From: Nocardioides caeni
GTDB lineage: Bacteria; Actinomycetota; Actinomycetes; Propionibacteriales; Nocardioidaceae
Assembly: GCF_004912195.1 (NCBI RefSeq)
Contig: NZ_STGW01000001.1
Span: 459,552-523,551 of the forward strand
Length of the DNA: 64,000 bases
Direction: 5' to 3'
A program made the position numbers and the translations under genes. The notes under the pieces were generated by a model. The model saw nothing but the letters and a program-made list of their open reading frames with translations, made no database searches and was not told the DNA's origin. The first letter of the stretch is position 1. Each line of letters begins with the position of its first letter. This document shows, in pieces, positions 20,152 through 29,100 of the stretch.

Positions 20152-21263
20152 AGTCCCGCCCTCCGCCGGATGCCCAGGACGACGTCGCCGAGGGCGGCAC
20201 ACAGTGCCCTCACGTGGTCGTCGGTGGTGTCGCGCGAGAGGGAGATGCGCACGTTGCCGTGGGTGAGCGCGCCCATCGCGGCCAGCACATGGCTCGGCTC
20301 GAGGCTGGAGGCGGTGCAGGCCGAGCCGGAAGCGACCGCGAAGCCCCGGCGCGCCAGCTCGGCGACCACCTCGTCGCCACCGACATAGAGCGCCGAGAAG
20401 GTCGCCAGGTGGGGGAGCCGGTCGGTGGGATGCCCGACCACCTCGACGTCGGGCAGCGCCCCCGCCGTCGCCCGGATCTCGTCGATCCAGGCGAACTGCC
20501 GTCGCCCCAGTTCCTCGGCCTCCGCGAGAACGGCCTGCAGGGCCGCCGCGGCGGCCAGCGCCGCCGGGACGTCCGGGAAGCCCGGGGACTCCGGCGTGTC
20601 CTCGCCCGGGAACGGGGTGGACCAGCGGGTCCCGCGGCGCACCGCGAGGACGCCCACGCCCGCGGGACCGCCCCACTTGTGGGCGGAGGCCGTCAGGACG
20701 TCCCAGTGCCGGGGGAGCGGGCCGTGCCCGACCGCGGCCGCCGCGTCCATCAGCAGCGGTACGCCGGCCGGCCGGTCGACCGCGTCGACGGGCTGCCGCG
20801 TGCCGACCTCCTGGTTGGCGGCCTGCAGCGCGATCACGCCGACCTCGGGGGCCATGGCCGCCCGGGCCAGCGCCTCGAGGTCGACCAGCCCGTGCCGATC
20901 GACGGGGATGCTCGACGTGGACGGGTGGGGGCGCCACGCCGCGGCGTGGAGCACCGAGGAGTGCTCCACCGCCCCGTGCACGACCCCGCGGCGGCCAGAC
21001 GCCTCGGCCAGGCCGAGCAAGCCTCGGTGCACGGCCTCGGTCCCGGAGGCGGTGAAGGAGACCTCGTCGGGATAGACGTCGAGGCACTCCGCGACCACAG
21101 CGCGCGCGTTCTCGAGCAGCAGTCGCGCATCTCGACCGGCGCCGTGGAGCCGCCGCGGATCGCCGTACCCCCGGTCGAGCGCAGCGAGCAGCGTGTCCCG
21201 CGCGGCGGGGTGCAGGCGGGTCGAGGAGGCGCTGTCGAAGTAGACCTCCGGCTCACTGGTCAC
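20148..21263 (-). CDS. class V aminotransferase, cysteine desulfurase (NifS/IscS-like)
   Basis: A 371-residue PLP enzyme that removes sulfur from cysteine. The PLP lysine is in TASAHKWGGPAG, the PLP-phosphate and ring contacts are in SFTASGTEAVHRGL and VHGAVEHSSVLHAA, and the catalytic Cys lies in the loop GSACTASSLEPSHVL. The protein starts at the GTG at 21263, with TAGGGT 6 nt upstream. The adjacent TusA-like gene suggests tRNA or cofactor thiolation rather than bulk Fe-S assembly, although erpA is 2.7 kb away. Confidence 0.9.
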   Translation of the reverse strand: MTSEPEVYFDSASSTRLHPAARDTLLAALDRGYGDPRRLHGAGRDARLLLENARAVVAECLDVYPDEVSFTASGTEAVHRGLLGLAEASGRRGVVHGAVEHSSVLHAAAWRPHPSTSSIPVDRHGLVDLEALARAAMAPEVGVIALQAANQEVGTRQPVDAVDRPAGVPLLMDAAAAVGHGPLPRHWDVLTASAHKWGGPAGVGVLAVRRGTRWSTPFPGEDTPESPGFPDVPAALAAAAALQAVLAEAEELGRRQFAWIDEIRATAGALPDVEVVGHPTDRLPHLATFSALYVGGDEVVAELARRGFAVASGSACTASSLEPSHVLAAMGALTHGNVRISLSRDTTDDHVRALCAALGDVVLGIRRRAGL

Positions 21264-21269
21264 GTCCCG

Positions 21270-21275
21270 ACCCTA
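21270..21275 (-). promoter_or_regulatory. -10 hexamer of cysteine desulfurase gene (leaderless type)
   Basis: TAGGGT on the minus strand, 6 nt before the GTG at 21263. Confidence 0.5.
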
Positions 21276-21369
21276 TGCCCGGTCCTCCGCCGCCCGCCGG
21301 CCGAGCGGGCCCGAGCGCGACGCGGTCCGAAACGACCCACCCCGCAACCCGAGCGGGGCTGCTCTCCGC

Positions 21370-21375
21370 TAGTGT
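21370..21375 (+). promoter_or_regulatory. -10 element of the ctaC-ctaD-ctaF operon
   Basis: TAGTGT, about 37 nt before the ctaC GTG, giving a leader near 30 nt that includes the GAGAGGAAGG ribosome-binding site. Unlike many neighbours this operon has a conventional leader. Confidence 0.45.
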
Positions 21376-21411
21376 TCGCAGTGTTCTGACCCCTGAGAGG
21401 AAGGCTCGTTC

Positions 21412-22293
21412 GTGGGCTGGTGGCACCCCGAGCGCACGCGGCTTCCGCAGCGACGTCTTCGTCGCGCGATCCCGCTCGCCGGATTCGTCGTACTCGCGTC
21501 CGCCTTGACGGGCTGCTCCACCGACACCCAGTGGGAGCGGTTCGGCATGCCCGAGATCACGACGGTGCAGGGTGAGCACATCCTGCACCTGTGGCAGGGG
21601 GCCTGGATCGCCGCGCTGGTCACCGGCGTGATCACCTGGGCGCTGATCATCGGTGTCCCGATCTGGTTCCGTCGCCGCAGCGACGACGAGGTCCCGGTGC
21701 AGACGCGCTACAACCTCCCGATCGAGATCTTCTACACGATCTTCCCGGTCATCATGGTCATCGCGTTCTTCTCGCAGACCGTGCGCGTGCAGAACGTCGC
21801 GCTCGAGCACGTCGAGGACCCCGACGTCGTCGTCACGGTCGTCGGCCAGAAGTGGCAGTGGACGTTCAACTACCCCCACGACGGCGAGAACGTCTTCGTC
21901 TCCGGCACCGGTGACGACATCCCGCAGCTCGTGATCCCGGTCGACAAGACCATCGAGTTCGAGCTCTACAGCCCCGACGTCATCCACAACTTCGGCATCC
22001 CGGCCTTCGCGATGCGCATGGACGTCGTCCCCGGCAACAACAACTCCTACCAGGTCACGCCGACCGAGATCGGCGTCTACGACGGCAAGTGCTACGAGCT
22101 GTGTGGCGCCTACCACTCGCGGATGCTGTTCACCGTCGCGGTGGTCTCCGAGGCCGACTACGAGGCCTACCTCGATGACCTGGCTGCCAGCGAGGACACG
22201 TCCTCCGACGAGCCGATCAAGGGCGGCAAGTACGCCGAGGAGCTCATCACCACCGGCGAGCACGACGACGAGCACGAGGGAGGACACGAGTGA
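21412..22293 (+). CDS. ctaC: cytochrome c oxidase subunit II
   Basis: Subunit II of the aa3 oxidase, which carries the CuA centre that accepts electrons from QcrC. It is a lipoprotein: the lipobox LTGC puts the acylated Cys at residue 35. Two membrane helices follow ([21 protein letters not shown] and [18 protein letters not shown]). The CuA site is complete in [14 protein letters not shown], with the upstream His in [13 protein letters not shown]. An acidic/His-rich tail ends the protein. Its stop overlaps the ctaD start (GTGA). Confidence 0.97.
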   Translation: MGWWHPERTRLPQRRLRRAIPLAGFVVLASALTGCSTDTQWERFGMPEITTVQGEHILHLWQGAWIAALVTGVITWALIIGVPIWFRRRSDDEVPVQTRYNLPIEIFYTIFPVIMVIAFFSQTVRVQNVALEHVEDPDVVVTVVGQKWQWTFNYPHDGENVFVSGTGDDIPQLVIPVDKTIEFELYSPDVIHNFGIPAFAMRMDVVPGNNNSYQVTPTEIGVYDGKCYELCGAYHSRMLFTVAVVSEADYEAYLDDLAASEDTSSDEPIKGGKYAEELITTGEHDDEHEGGHE

Positions 22294-24035
22294 CCACCGT
22301 CGCCCGCTCCGCTGACGGAGCCGAGCGCAAGCCGCTCGGCCAGCAGATCGTCCGGGTCATGACGACCACGGACCACAAGCTGATCGGCAACCTGTACTTC
22401 GGTACGGCCATCTTCTGGTTCATCGCCGGCGGCATCATGGCGCTGCTGATCCGCTCCGAGCTCGCCTACCCGGGCAGCCAGGTCGTCAACGAGGAGCTCT
22501 ACAACCAGCTCTTCACCATGCACGGCACGATCATGCTGCTGCTGTTCGCGACGCCACTGTTCTTCGGGTTCGGCAATGCGATCATGCCGCTGCAGATCGG
22601 CGCGCCCGACGTCGCGTTCCCGCGACTCAACATGTTCAGCTACTGGCTCTACCTGTTCGGCGGCCTCATCGCCGGCGCGGGCTTCCTCACCCCGCAGGGC
22701 GCCGCGTCCTTCGGCTGGTTCGCCTACACGCCGCTGTCCGACTCGGTCAACAGCCCCGGCGTCGGCGGTGACCTGTGGATCATGGGTCTGTGGATGGGTG
22801 GTCTCGGCACCATCCTCGGTGGCGTCAACTTCATCACCACCATCATCTGCATGCGTGCCCCCGGCATGACCATGTTCCGGATGCCGATCTTCACCTGGAC
22901 GGTGCTGATCACCGCGATCCTCGTGCTGGTGGCCTTCCCGATCCTCGCCGGCGCGCTGCTCTCGCTCGAGGCCGACCGACAACTCGGCGCCCACGTCTTC
23001 GACACCTCACACGGTGGCGCGATCCTCTGGCAACACCTGTTCTGGTTCTTCGGGCACCCAGAGGTCTACATCATCGCCTTGCCGTTCTTCGGCATCATCT
23101 CCGAGATCCTGCCGGTCTTCAGTCGCAAGCCGATCTTCGGCTACGTCGGCCTCGTCGGCGCGACCCTCGGCATCGCGATCCTGTCGGTCGCCGTCTGGGC
23201 GCACCACATGTTCGTCACAGGATCGGTCAACCTGGCGTTCTTCTCAGGCATGACCTTCCTCATCGCCGTGCCGACAGGCGTGAAGTTCTTCAACTGGATC
23301 GGCACCATGTGGGGCGGATCAGTACGCATGGACACACCCATGCTCTGGTCGATCGGCTTCCTGACGACCTTCCTCTTCGGTGGCCTCACCGGCATCATCC
23401 TGGCCAGCCCGCCGCTGGACTTCCACGTGTCCGACTCCTACTTCGTGGTGGCGCACTTCCACTACACGGTGTTCGGCACGGTCGTCTTCGCGATGTTCGC
23501 CGGCTTCTACTTCTGGTGGCCCAAGCTCACCGGTCGGATGCTCGACGAGCGGCTCGGCAAGATCCACTTCTGGCTGCTGTTCATCGGCTTCCACACCACG
23601 TTCCTCATCCAGCACTGGCTGGGCATCGAGGGCATGCCGCGCCGCTACGCCGACTACCTGCCCAGCGACAACTGGGAGGGCATGAACCAGATCTCCACGA
23701 TCGGTGCCTTCCTCCTGGCCTCGTCGATGCTGCCGTTCTTCTACAACGTCTACGTCTCGCGGAAGTCCCCGCTCGTCAACACCGACGACCCGTGGGGCTG
23801 GGGTCGGTCGCTGGAGTGGGCCACGAGCTGCCCGCCGCCGCGCCACAACTTCCACTCGATCCCGCGGATCCGCTCGGAGTCGCCGGCGTTCGACCTCCAC
23901 CACCCGGAGATCGCGGCCATCGAGATGTACGACAACCCCGCTGAGGCCGACGGCAGCGTCGGTGACCTCCCGGACACCAACGGCCGCGCCGAGCACCTCG
24001 CGGAGCAGATGGACAAGAAGGACGGAGACGCCTGA
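22290..24035 (+). CDS. ctaD: cytochrome c oxidase subunit I
   Basis: The catalytic subunit with heme a, heme a3 and CuB. The low-spin heme His is in [18 protein letters not shown], CuB and the cross-linked Tyr in [17 protein letters not shown], further CuB His in WAHHMFVTG, and heme a/a3 His in [19 protein letters not shown]. Twelve helices fit the 581-residue length. It lies between ctaC and ctaF with overlapping codons on both sides; in M. tuberculosis ctaD is elsewhere, so the full ctaCDF cluster is a difference. Confidence 0.98.
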   Translation: MTTVARSADGAERKPLGQQIVRVMTTTDHKLIGNLYFGTAIFWFIAGGIMALLIRSELAYPGSQVVNEELYNQLFTMHGTIMLLLFATPLFFGFGNAIMPLQIGAPDVAFPRLNMFSYWLYLFGGLIAGAGFLTPQGAASFGWFAYTPLSDSVNSPGVGGDLWIMGLWMGGLGTILGGVNFITTIICMRAPGMTMFRMPIFTWTVLITAILVLVAFPILAGALLSLEADRQLGAHVFDTSHGGAILWQHLFWFFGHPEVYIIALPFFGIISEILPVFSRKPIFGYVGLVGATLGIAILSVAVWAHHMFVTGSVNLAFFSGMTFLIAVPTGVKFFNWIGTMWGGSVRMDTPMLWSIGFLTTFLFGGLTGIILASPPLDFHVSDSYFVVAHFHYTVFGTVVFAMFAGFYFWWPKLTGRMLDERLGKIHFWLLFIGFHTTFLIQHWLGIEGMPRRYADYLPSDNWEGMNQISTIGAFLLASSMLPFFYNVYVSRKSPLVNTDDPWGWGRSLEWATSCPPPRHNFHSIPRIRSESPAFDLHHPEIAAIEMYDNPAEADGSVGDLPDTNGRAEHLAEQMDKKDGDA

Positions 24036-24466
24036 TGAAGGTCGAAACCTGGATCTTCGGCGTGACCACCGTCTTCCTGGTGCTGGTCAGCCCGGCCTAC
24101 TGGTTCATCACCGACGCCGACAACCAGTGCGGCGAGGCGAGCTGCGCCGACTGGACCGGCACCTCCGCGCTGGTCATGACCACGCTGCTCTGCGCCATGG
24201 TGACCCTCTACCTCGGGTTCCACGCCCGACGGATGGATGCGCGCCCCGAGGACCTGCAGGACGCTGAGATCGCGGACGGCGCCGGTGAGCTCGGCTTCTT
24301 CCCGCCGTACTCCTGGTGGCCGCTGTGGTGTGCCCTCACCCTGGGCGTGATGGTCTTCGCCCTCGCCGTCCTCGCGTGGTGGCTGTTCATCATCGGGATC
24401 GTGCTCGGCGCGCTCGCAGTCTCGGGCTGGATCTTCGAGTACTACCGAGGCGACTACGCACACTGA
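24035..24466 (+). CDS. ctaF: cytochrome c oxidase subunit IV, actinobacterial type
   Basis: A 143-residue membrane protein with four hydrophobic segments, including a pair in WPLWCALTLGVMVFALAVLA and FIIGIVLGALAVSGWIFEYY. Size, profile and gene order identify the actinobacterial CtaF subunit of the supercomplex. A short Cys pair (QCGEASC) lies in the first outside loop. The ATG overlaps the ctaD stop by one base (TGATG). Confidence 0.92.
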   Translation: MKVETWIFGVTTVFLVLVSPAYWFITDADNQCGEASCADWTGTSALVMTTLLCAMVTLYLGFHARRMDARPEDLQDAEIADGAGELGFFPPYSWWPLWCALTLGVMVFALAVLAWWLFIIGIVLGALAVSGWIFEYYRGDYAH

Positions 24467-24477
24467 TTGATGGCGCG

Positions 24478-24612
24478 AGCGCGTCGTCCCATCGAGCCCC
24501 GCCGCACGGACCCTTCGGGCCCGCGGGCGGGGCTCGATGCCGCTTCGCGGCAGGACGCCGCGCTGCCGCGCCGCGGTTGTCTTCCGTAGGTCCTGCCTTG
24601 GCCTGGCGGCAA
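24478..24612. repeat. nested double-hairpin intergenic element, copy 2 (behind ctaF)
   Basis: It begins 11 bp after the ctaF stop. The outer arm AGCGCGTCGTCC (24478-24489) pairs with GGACGCCGCGCT (24553-24564), 11 of 12. The inner arm CATCGAGCCCCGCC (24490-24503) pairs perfectly with GGCGGGGCTCGATG (24526-24539). The tail 24576-24612 matches 9932-9968 at 31 of 37 positions. Element order and spacing are the same as behind dapB, with arm sequences that changed on both sides. Confidence 0.7.
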
Positions 24613-24644
24613 GCCGACTCTGCAGGTCGAGAGTGCGCAAGCGC

Positions 24645-24935
24645 TGTGGCGCCGGACGGTCGAACCCAACCGTCGGCGCCTGGGGCGCCGGGTGGGCGGA
24701 ACCCGAGCGACGGCGCCTGCGGCGCCGGACGGACAACCCCGGACGGCGCATCGGGGTGCCCTCGGCTGGACCGACGAGTCTGTTCGCAGCACGGTGGCCG
24801 AGGGCGGGGTCCCCGCTCTGCGCCGTCCGGGGTTGATCCGGGAGGCGCCGCAGGCGCCGACCCCCGAGGGTTGGTCCGGGAGGCGCCGCAGGCGCCGACT
24901 CCCCGGGGACGGCCCGAGAGGCGCCGCCGGCGCTC
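24645..24935. repeat. inverted array of GC-rich 37-38-bp repeats between ctaF and ldt
   Basis: Right half: near-identical 30-nt units at 24831-24860 and 24869-24898 (one A/G difference), a degenerate third from about 24907, period 38 bp; each holds AGGCGCCGCAGGCGCCGA. Left half: inverse units at about 24645, 24672 and 24709, period 37 bp, with CGGCGCCTGCGGCGCC. The centre is closed by CCCCGGACGGCGC (24737-24749)/GCGCCGTCCGGGG (24820-24832) and GCCCTCGGC (24758-24766)/GCCGAGGGC (24797-24805). The whole could fold as one long imperfect hairpin. With copy 2 of the double-hairpin element it fills the 534-bp gap behind ctaF; no gene is credible here. Confidence 0.75.
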
Positions 24936-24988
24936 CATGTGACCACGGCGACACGGTCCGGCGAGTCGGTTCGACAGGGTGTCACGGT

Positions 24989-24994
24989 TACCCT
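24989..24994 (+). promoter_or_regulatory. -10 hexamer of L,D-transpeptidase gene (leaderless type)
   Basis: TACCCT is 6 nt before the GTG at 25001. Confidence 0.5.
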
Positions 24995-25000
24995 AGATCG

Positions 25001-26200
25001 GTGTTGCGCACCCATCGCCACCTGAGTGGCTCCATCGCTGCTGTCGCCGTGCTCGGTCTGGTGGCCAGCGGCTGCGACGGCACGGGCTTCGCGCCCGGCG
25101 GAGACGACGAGGCGGGGGATGCCGTGAGCGCGGGGTCGACGCCCGCGACCATCACGATCAACGTGCGCGACGCCGCCACCGACATCTCCGTGGACACGCT
25201 CGTCCGGGTCGCTGCTGCCGACGGGACGCTGTCGAAGGTCACGGTGAGCTCCAAGGCCGGTCCCGTCAGTGGCCGACTGGTGCAGGGCGGGGCACGCTGG
25301 GTCGCGCAGGACCGGCTCGAGCCTGACGCCCGCTATCGGATCGTCGCCACCGCGGAGGGATCCGACGGCGCGGTCGTCGAGAGCACCACGACCTTCCGGA
25401 CCCGGGCGCTGAGCCTCGACGAGCAGACCTACCCGTCGGTGGCCCCGCTCGACGGCGAGACCGTCGGGGTCGGGATGCCGGTCGTCGTCACCTTCGACCT
25501 CCCGGTGACGGACAAGGCGACCTTCGAGAAGAACATGACCGTGACCTCGGCGCCTTCCCAGCGTGGCTCGTGGCGCTGGGTCAGCGACACCGAGGCCCAC
25601 TGGCGCCCCAAGGCCTACTGGAAGGCCGGCACCGAGGTGAGTGTCGACATCGACATCAACGGCGTCGACGCCGGCGGCGGCATCTACGGCCAGGAGGACC
25701 GCGACATCGACTTCTCCGTCGGTGACGCCCACGTCTACCGCGTCGACGCCCGGACCCACCAGATGAAGGTCTTCGAGAACGGAAAGCTGCTCCGCACGCT
25801 GCCGATCACGACGGGCAAGCCGGGCTTCACCACCCGCTCCGGGGTCAAGGTGATCATGGAGAAGTTCGAGTCCCGCCGGATGAACTCCGAGACCGTCGGC
25901 ATCCCGCAGGGATCGGCCGAGGCCTACGACATCGACGACGTCCAGTGGGCGATGAGGCTGACGAGCTCGGGGGAGTTCATCCACGCTGCGCCCTGGTCGG
26001 TCGGCTCACAAGGACAGGCCAACGTCTCCCACGGGTGCACCGGCATGAGCACCGCCAATGCGGAGTGGCTCTATGGCATGACCCGCCGCGGCGACGTCGT
26101 CGAGACCGTCGGCACCGACCGGTCCATGGAGCCCGACAATGGCTACGGCGACTGGAACATCGCGTGGGCCGACTACGTCGAGGGCTCCGCGCTCGACTGA
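25001..26200 (+). CDS. lipoprotein L,D-transpeptidase with Ig-like domains
   Basis: A 399-residue cell-wall enzyme that makes 3-3 peptidoglycan cross-links, resembling mycobacterial LdtB (LdtMt2). The lipobox LVASGC acylates Cys25. Two immunoglobulin-like domains (about 45-150 and 150-245) precede the YkuD catalytic domain, which begins near AHVYRVDARTHQMKVF. The active site has HAAPWSVG and SHGCTGMS, with catalytic Cys near residue 346. A C-terminal strand WNIAWADYVEGSALD ends the protein. The GTG start is 6 nt after TACCCT. Confidence 0.94.
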   Translation: MLRTHRHLSGSIAAVAVLGLVASGCDGTGFAPGGDDEAGDAVSAGSTPATITINVRDAATDISVDTLVRVAAADGTLSKVTVSSKAGPVSGRLVQGGARWVAQDRLEPDARYRIVATAEGSDGAVVESTTTFRTRALSLDEQTYPSVAPLDGETVGVGMPVVVTFDLPVTDKATFEKNMTVTSAPSQRGSWRWVSDTEAHWRPKAYWKAGTEVSVDIDINGVDAGGGIYGQEDRDIDFSVGDAHVYRVDARTHQMKVFENGKLLRTLPITTGKPGFTTRSGVKVIMEKFESRRMNSETVGIPQGSAEAYDIDDVQWAMRLTSSGEFIHAAPWSVGSQGQANVSHGCTGMSTANAEWLYGMTRRGDVVETVGTDRSMEPDNGYGDWNIAWADYVEGSALD

Positions 26201-26247
26201 CAGCGCCGATCACGGCTCGGTCGAGCACCTAGGTTCCGGAGAAGACG

Positions 26248-26282
26248 AAGGGCGCCGCTCCCCGTGGGGGAGCGGCGCCCTT
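26248..26282. terminator. bidirectional terminator between ldt and qcrB
   Basis: AAGGGCGCCGCTCCCC (26248-26263) pairs perfectly with GGGGAGCGGCGCCCTT (26267-26282), 3-nt loop, 16 bp. It lies between convergent stops. Confidence 0.85.
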
Positions 26283-26294
26283 CGGCGCTCTGCG

Positions 26295-28013
26295 TCAGTG
26301 ACCCTCGGTCGGACCGTGCCGGTTGGGGCCGGCCTCGATCTGCGAGTCGAGCTCGTGCAGCTCGTGCTCGGCATGGTGCTGCGCGTCGTGCAGCTCCGCC
26401 GCGGTCGGCTTCTGCACGTTGTCGGCGAAGAACAGCCGGGCCAGCTTGGCGCGGATCTTGCGGATCCGGGTCTGGCGGGCGGGCAGGCCCATCGCGTCGA
26501 TCTCCTCGTCGGTCTCCGGCACCGGGTCACGGTCGCGGGCCGTGATCGCGTAGGCCTGGCTCTCCGGGAGCGGCAGGTGCTTCTCGGCGTACGCGCCCTC
26601 CGGCGACCGCACCAGGACACCCGACTCGAAGCCGTGGAGCAGCTTCTCGTCCGAGTGCCGCTGGAGCGAGATGCACCAGCGACGGGCGATGATGAACGCG
26701 ATCACCGGTCCGATGAAGACCGCAGCACGCATGAAGTACGTGATCTGGTTGATGCTCAGGTGCATCTTGATCGCGATGATGTCGTTGCCGCCCGCGGCCC
26801 AGGAGAGGCCGTAGAAGGTCATCAGCGCGACCATGATCGCGGTGCGCGTCGGAACGTCCCGCGGACGCTGGAGCAGGTGGTGCTCCCGCTTGTCGCCGGT
26901 GATCCACGCCTCCAGGAAGGGGAGCGCGATCAGGATCATCAGGAACAGCGGCGGCGCGACCAGGATCGGCAGCATCACGTTCCAGGACAGGGTGATGCCC
27001 CAGATGTGCGTCTCCCAGGCCGGGATGATGCGCAGGAGGCCGTCGGGCCAGCCCATGTACCAGTCAGGCTGCGAGCCGGCGGTGACCTTGGACGGGTCGT
27101 AGGGGCCGTACTTCCAGACCGCGTTGATCGAGAACAGGCCACCCATCAGGGCGATCACGCCGAACACGATGAAGAAGAAGCCACCGGCCTTGGCCATGTA
27201 GACCGGGAGCATCGGGTAGCCGACGACGTTCTCCTCGGTGCGGCCGGGCCCGGGCCACTGCGTGTGCTTGTGGTAGACGAGCAGCAGCATGTGGGCCGCG
27301 ATCAGCGCCAGGATCAGCGCGGGCAGCAGCAGGATGTGCGCCATGTAGAACCGGGGGATGATCGAGTCACCCGGGAACTCGCCGCCGAAGATGAAGAACG
27401 ACATGTAGGTGCCGACCACGGGGGAGGCCTTCATGAAGCCGTCCGCGGCGCGGACACCGGTGCCGGAGAGCAGGTCGTCGGGCAGCGAGTAGCCGGTGAA
27501 GCCCTCGATCGTCCCGAGCAGCAGCAGCAGGCAGCCGATGACCCAGTTGAGCTCGCGCGGCTTGCGGAACGCGCCTGTGAAGTAGACGCGCATCAGGTGG
27601 ATCATCATCGACGCGACGAAGATCGCCGCCGCCCAGTGGTGCATCTGCCGCACCAGCAGGCCGCCGCGGACGTCGAAGGAGATGTCCAGCGTCGAGGCCA
27701 TCGCCGACGACATGTGCACGCCGCGCAGCGGGTCGTAGGACCCGTTGTAGTAGACCTCGGTCATGCTCGGGTCGAACCAGAGCGTCAGGAACGTGCCCGT
27801 CAGCAGCAGGACGACGAAGCTCCACAGCGCGATCTCGCCGAGCATGAAGGACCAGTGGTCCGGGAAGACCTTGCGCAGGTTCTTCTTCATGGCGGTGCCG
27901 AGACCGAGCCGCTCATCAGCCCAGTTGGCGATCGCTCCGGCGGCCTTGGGGCCCTGGGGCGTGGCCGGGGTCGAACCGTTGGTGGAAGCCACCTTGCTCA
28001 CATCAACGCTCAT
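26295..28013 (-). CDS. qcrB: cytochrome bc1 complex cytochrome b subunit
   Basis: The quinol-oxidising di-heme b subunit of complex III. Heme-binding His pairs are in RQMHHWAAAIFVASMMIHLMR (truncated here to its ends: RQMHHW and MMIHLMR) and further on in MAHILLLP with IAAHMLLLVYHKHTQ. The Qo-site loop GSQPDWYMGWPDG is present, the region targeted by bc1 inhibitors such as telacebec in mycobacteria. A long hydrophilic C-terminal extension of about 100 residues is typical of actinobacteria. I chose the ATG at 28013 over a GTG at 28022 because GGGAG is then 10 nt upstream. It overlaps the end of qcrA. Confidence 0.96.
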   Translation of the reverse strand: MSVDVSKVASTNGSTPATPQGPKAAGAIANWADERLGLGTAMKKNLRKVFPDHWSFMLGEIALWSFVVLLLTGTFLTLWFDPSMTEVYYNGSYDPLRGVHMSSAMASTLDISFDVRGGLLVRQMHHWAAAIFVASMMIHLMRVYFTGAFRKPRELNWVIGCLLLLLGTIEGFTGYSLPDDLLSGTGVRAADGFMKASPVVGTYMSFFIFGGEFPGDSIIPRFYMAHILLLPALILALIAAHMLLLVYHKHTQWPGPGRTEENVVGYPMLPVYMAKAGGFFFIVFGVIALMGGLFSINAVWKYGPYDPSKVTAGSQPDWYMGWPDGLLRIIPAWETHIWGITLSWNVMLPILVAPPLFLMILIALPFLEAWITGDKREHHLLQRPRDVPTRTAIMVALMTFYGLSWAAGGNDIIAIKMHLSINQITYFMRAAVFIGPVIAFIIARRWCISLQRHSDEKLLHGFESGVLVRSPEGAYAEKHLPLPESQAYAITARDRDPVPETDEEIDAMGLPARQTRIRKIRAKLARLFFADNVQKPTAAELHDAQHHAEHELHELDSQIEAGPNRHGPTEGH

Positions 28014-29100
28014 AGTAGTCACGCTCCCAGAAGCTCGGGCCGACCGGCTCGTCGAAGTCGCTCTGGGCGACCAGGTATCCCTCGGAGTCCACCGTGATCG
28101 GCAGCTGCGGCAGCGGGCGTCCCGCGGGGCCGAAGACCACCTTGCCGGAGTCCGACAGGTCGAACGTGGACTGGTGACACGGGCAGAGCAGGTGGTGGGT
28201 GGTCCGCTCGTTGAGGGAGATCGGGCAACCGACGTGGGTGCAGATCTTCGAGTAGGCGACGATGCCCTCGTGGGTCCAGTTCTCGCGGCTCTCGCCCTTG
28301 GCGTCCTTGCCGGGCTTGATGTCCCCGGGGGACATCCGCAGCAGGATCAGCGAGGCCTTCGACTTGTGGACCTGGAGGGCGATGCCCTCCACCTCCGCCG
28401 GGTCGATGTCGTAGCGCTCGGGGTTGTGCAGCGCGTCGGGCTGGCAGTTGACCAGGTCACCGATCTCGAGGTCGGAGGCCAGGATCGGCGTCCAGATGCC
28501 GTCGCGGACGATGCGCATCGGGTGCTCGGCGGTGCCGTCGCCCCAGATCGTGTGGTAGAGCTTGTCGACCGGCAGGGGACCGAGGTCGCGCAGCATGACG
28601 ACGGTCGGCACGCCCAGCAGGCCCACGGCGCCGATGAGCGAGTTGCGGATCAGCGGACGTCGACCGATGCCGGACTCCTCGAGGCCGGCAGCCAGTGCCT
28701 GAAGGGTGCCCTCGCGGTCCTCGTCGCTGGACCGCGCCGGGTGGCGCAGCTCGGAGATCTCCACGTCACCCATGAGCTTGCGGGCCCAGTGGATGATGCC
28801 GATGCCGATGAACAGCAGCGCCAGACCCAGGGTGCCGCCCAGCGCCATCGTCGAGGCGCCGAAGCCGCCGACCACGTGCCAGTTGTCACCGATGTCGAGG
28901 GTGAAGTAGGCGACGGCGAACAGGATCGTGCTCACGGCGGAGAGGCCGAAGAAGGCCACGACCTGGAGCTCGGCGCGCCGCTCCTTGGCGGGGTCGACGT
29001 CGGTCGGACGCCACGTGTGCTCAGGCAGACCGGGGTCGGGGATCGGCTCGTTGGGCACGAGCTCCCCGCCGTGGTCGTCGTTGTTGTGTGCGTCGCTCAC
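28003..29100 (-). CDS. qcrA: cytochrome bc1 complex Rieske iron-sulfur subunit
   Basis: A 365-residue actinobacterial Rieske protein with an N-terminal extension and three membrane helices (FFGLSAVSTILFAVAYFTL, TLGLALLFIGIGIIHWA, LIGAVGLLGVPTVVML) rather than the single anchor of other bacteria. The 2Fe-2S ligands are in CTHVGC and CPCHQS near residues 287-310, and the GPAGRPLPQLPI loop follows. The GTG start overlaps the qcrC stop by 4 nt. Confidence 0.97.
   Translation of the reverse strand: MSDAHNNDDHGGELVPNEPIPDPGLPEHTWRPTDVDPAKERRAELQVVAFFGLSAVSTILFAVAYFTLDIGDNWHVVGGFGASTMALGGTLGLALLFIGIGIIHWARKLMGDVEISELRHPARSSDEDREGTLQALAAGLEESGIGRRPLIRNSLIGAVGLLGVPTVVMLRDLGPLPVDKLYHTIWGDGTAEHPMRIVRDGIWTPILASDLEIGDLVNCQPDALHNPERYDIDPAEVEGIALQVHKSKASLILLRMSPGDIKPGKDAKGESRENWTHEGIVAYSKICTHVGCPISLNERTTHHLLCPCHQSTFDLSDSGKVVFGPAGRPLPQLPITVDSEGYLVAQSDFDEPVGPSFWERDYYER

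Noticed and set aside
24390..24938. Open frames on both strands across the repeat array behind ctaF
   Set aside because: The translations simply repeat the DNA units (Arg/Pro/Ala/Gly) and one overlaps ctaF; no start or ribosome-binding site supports them.
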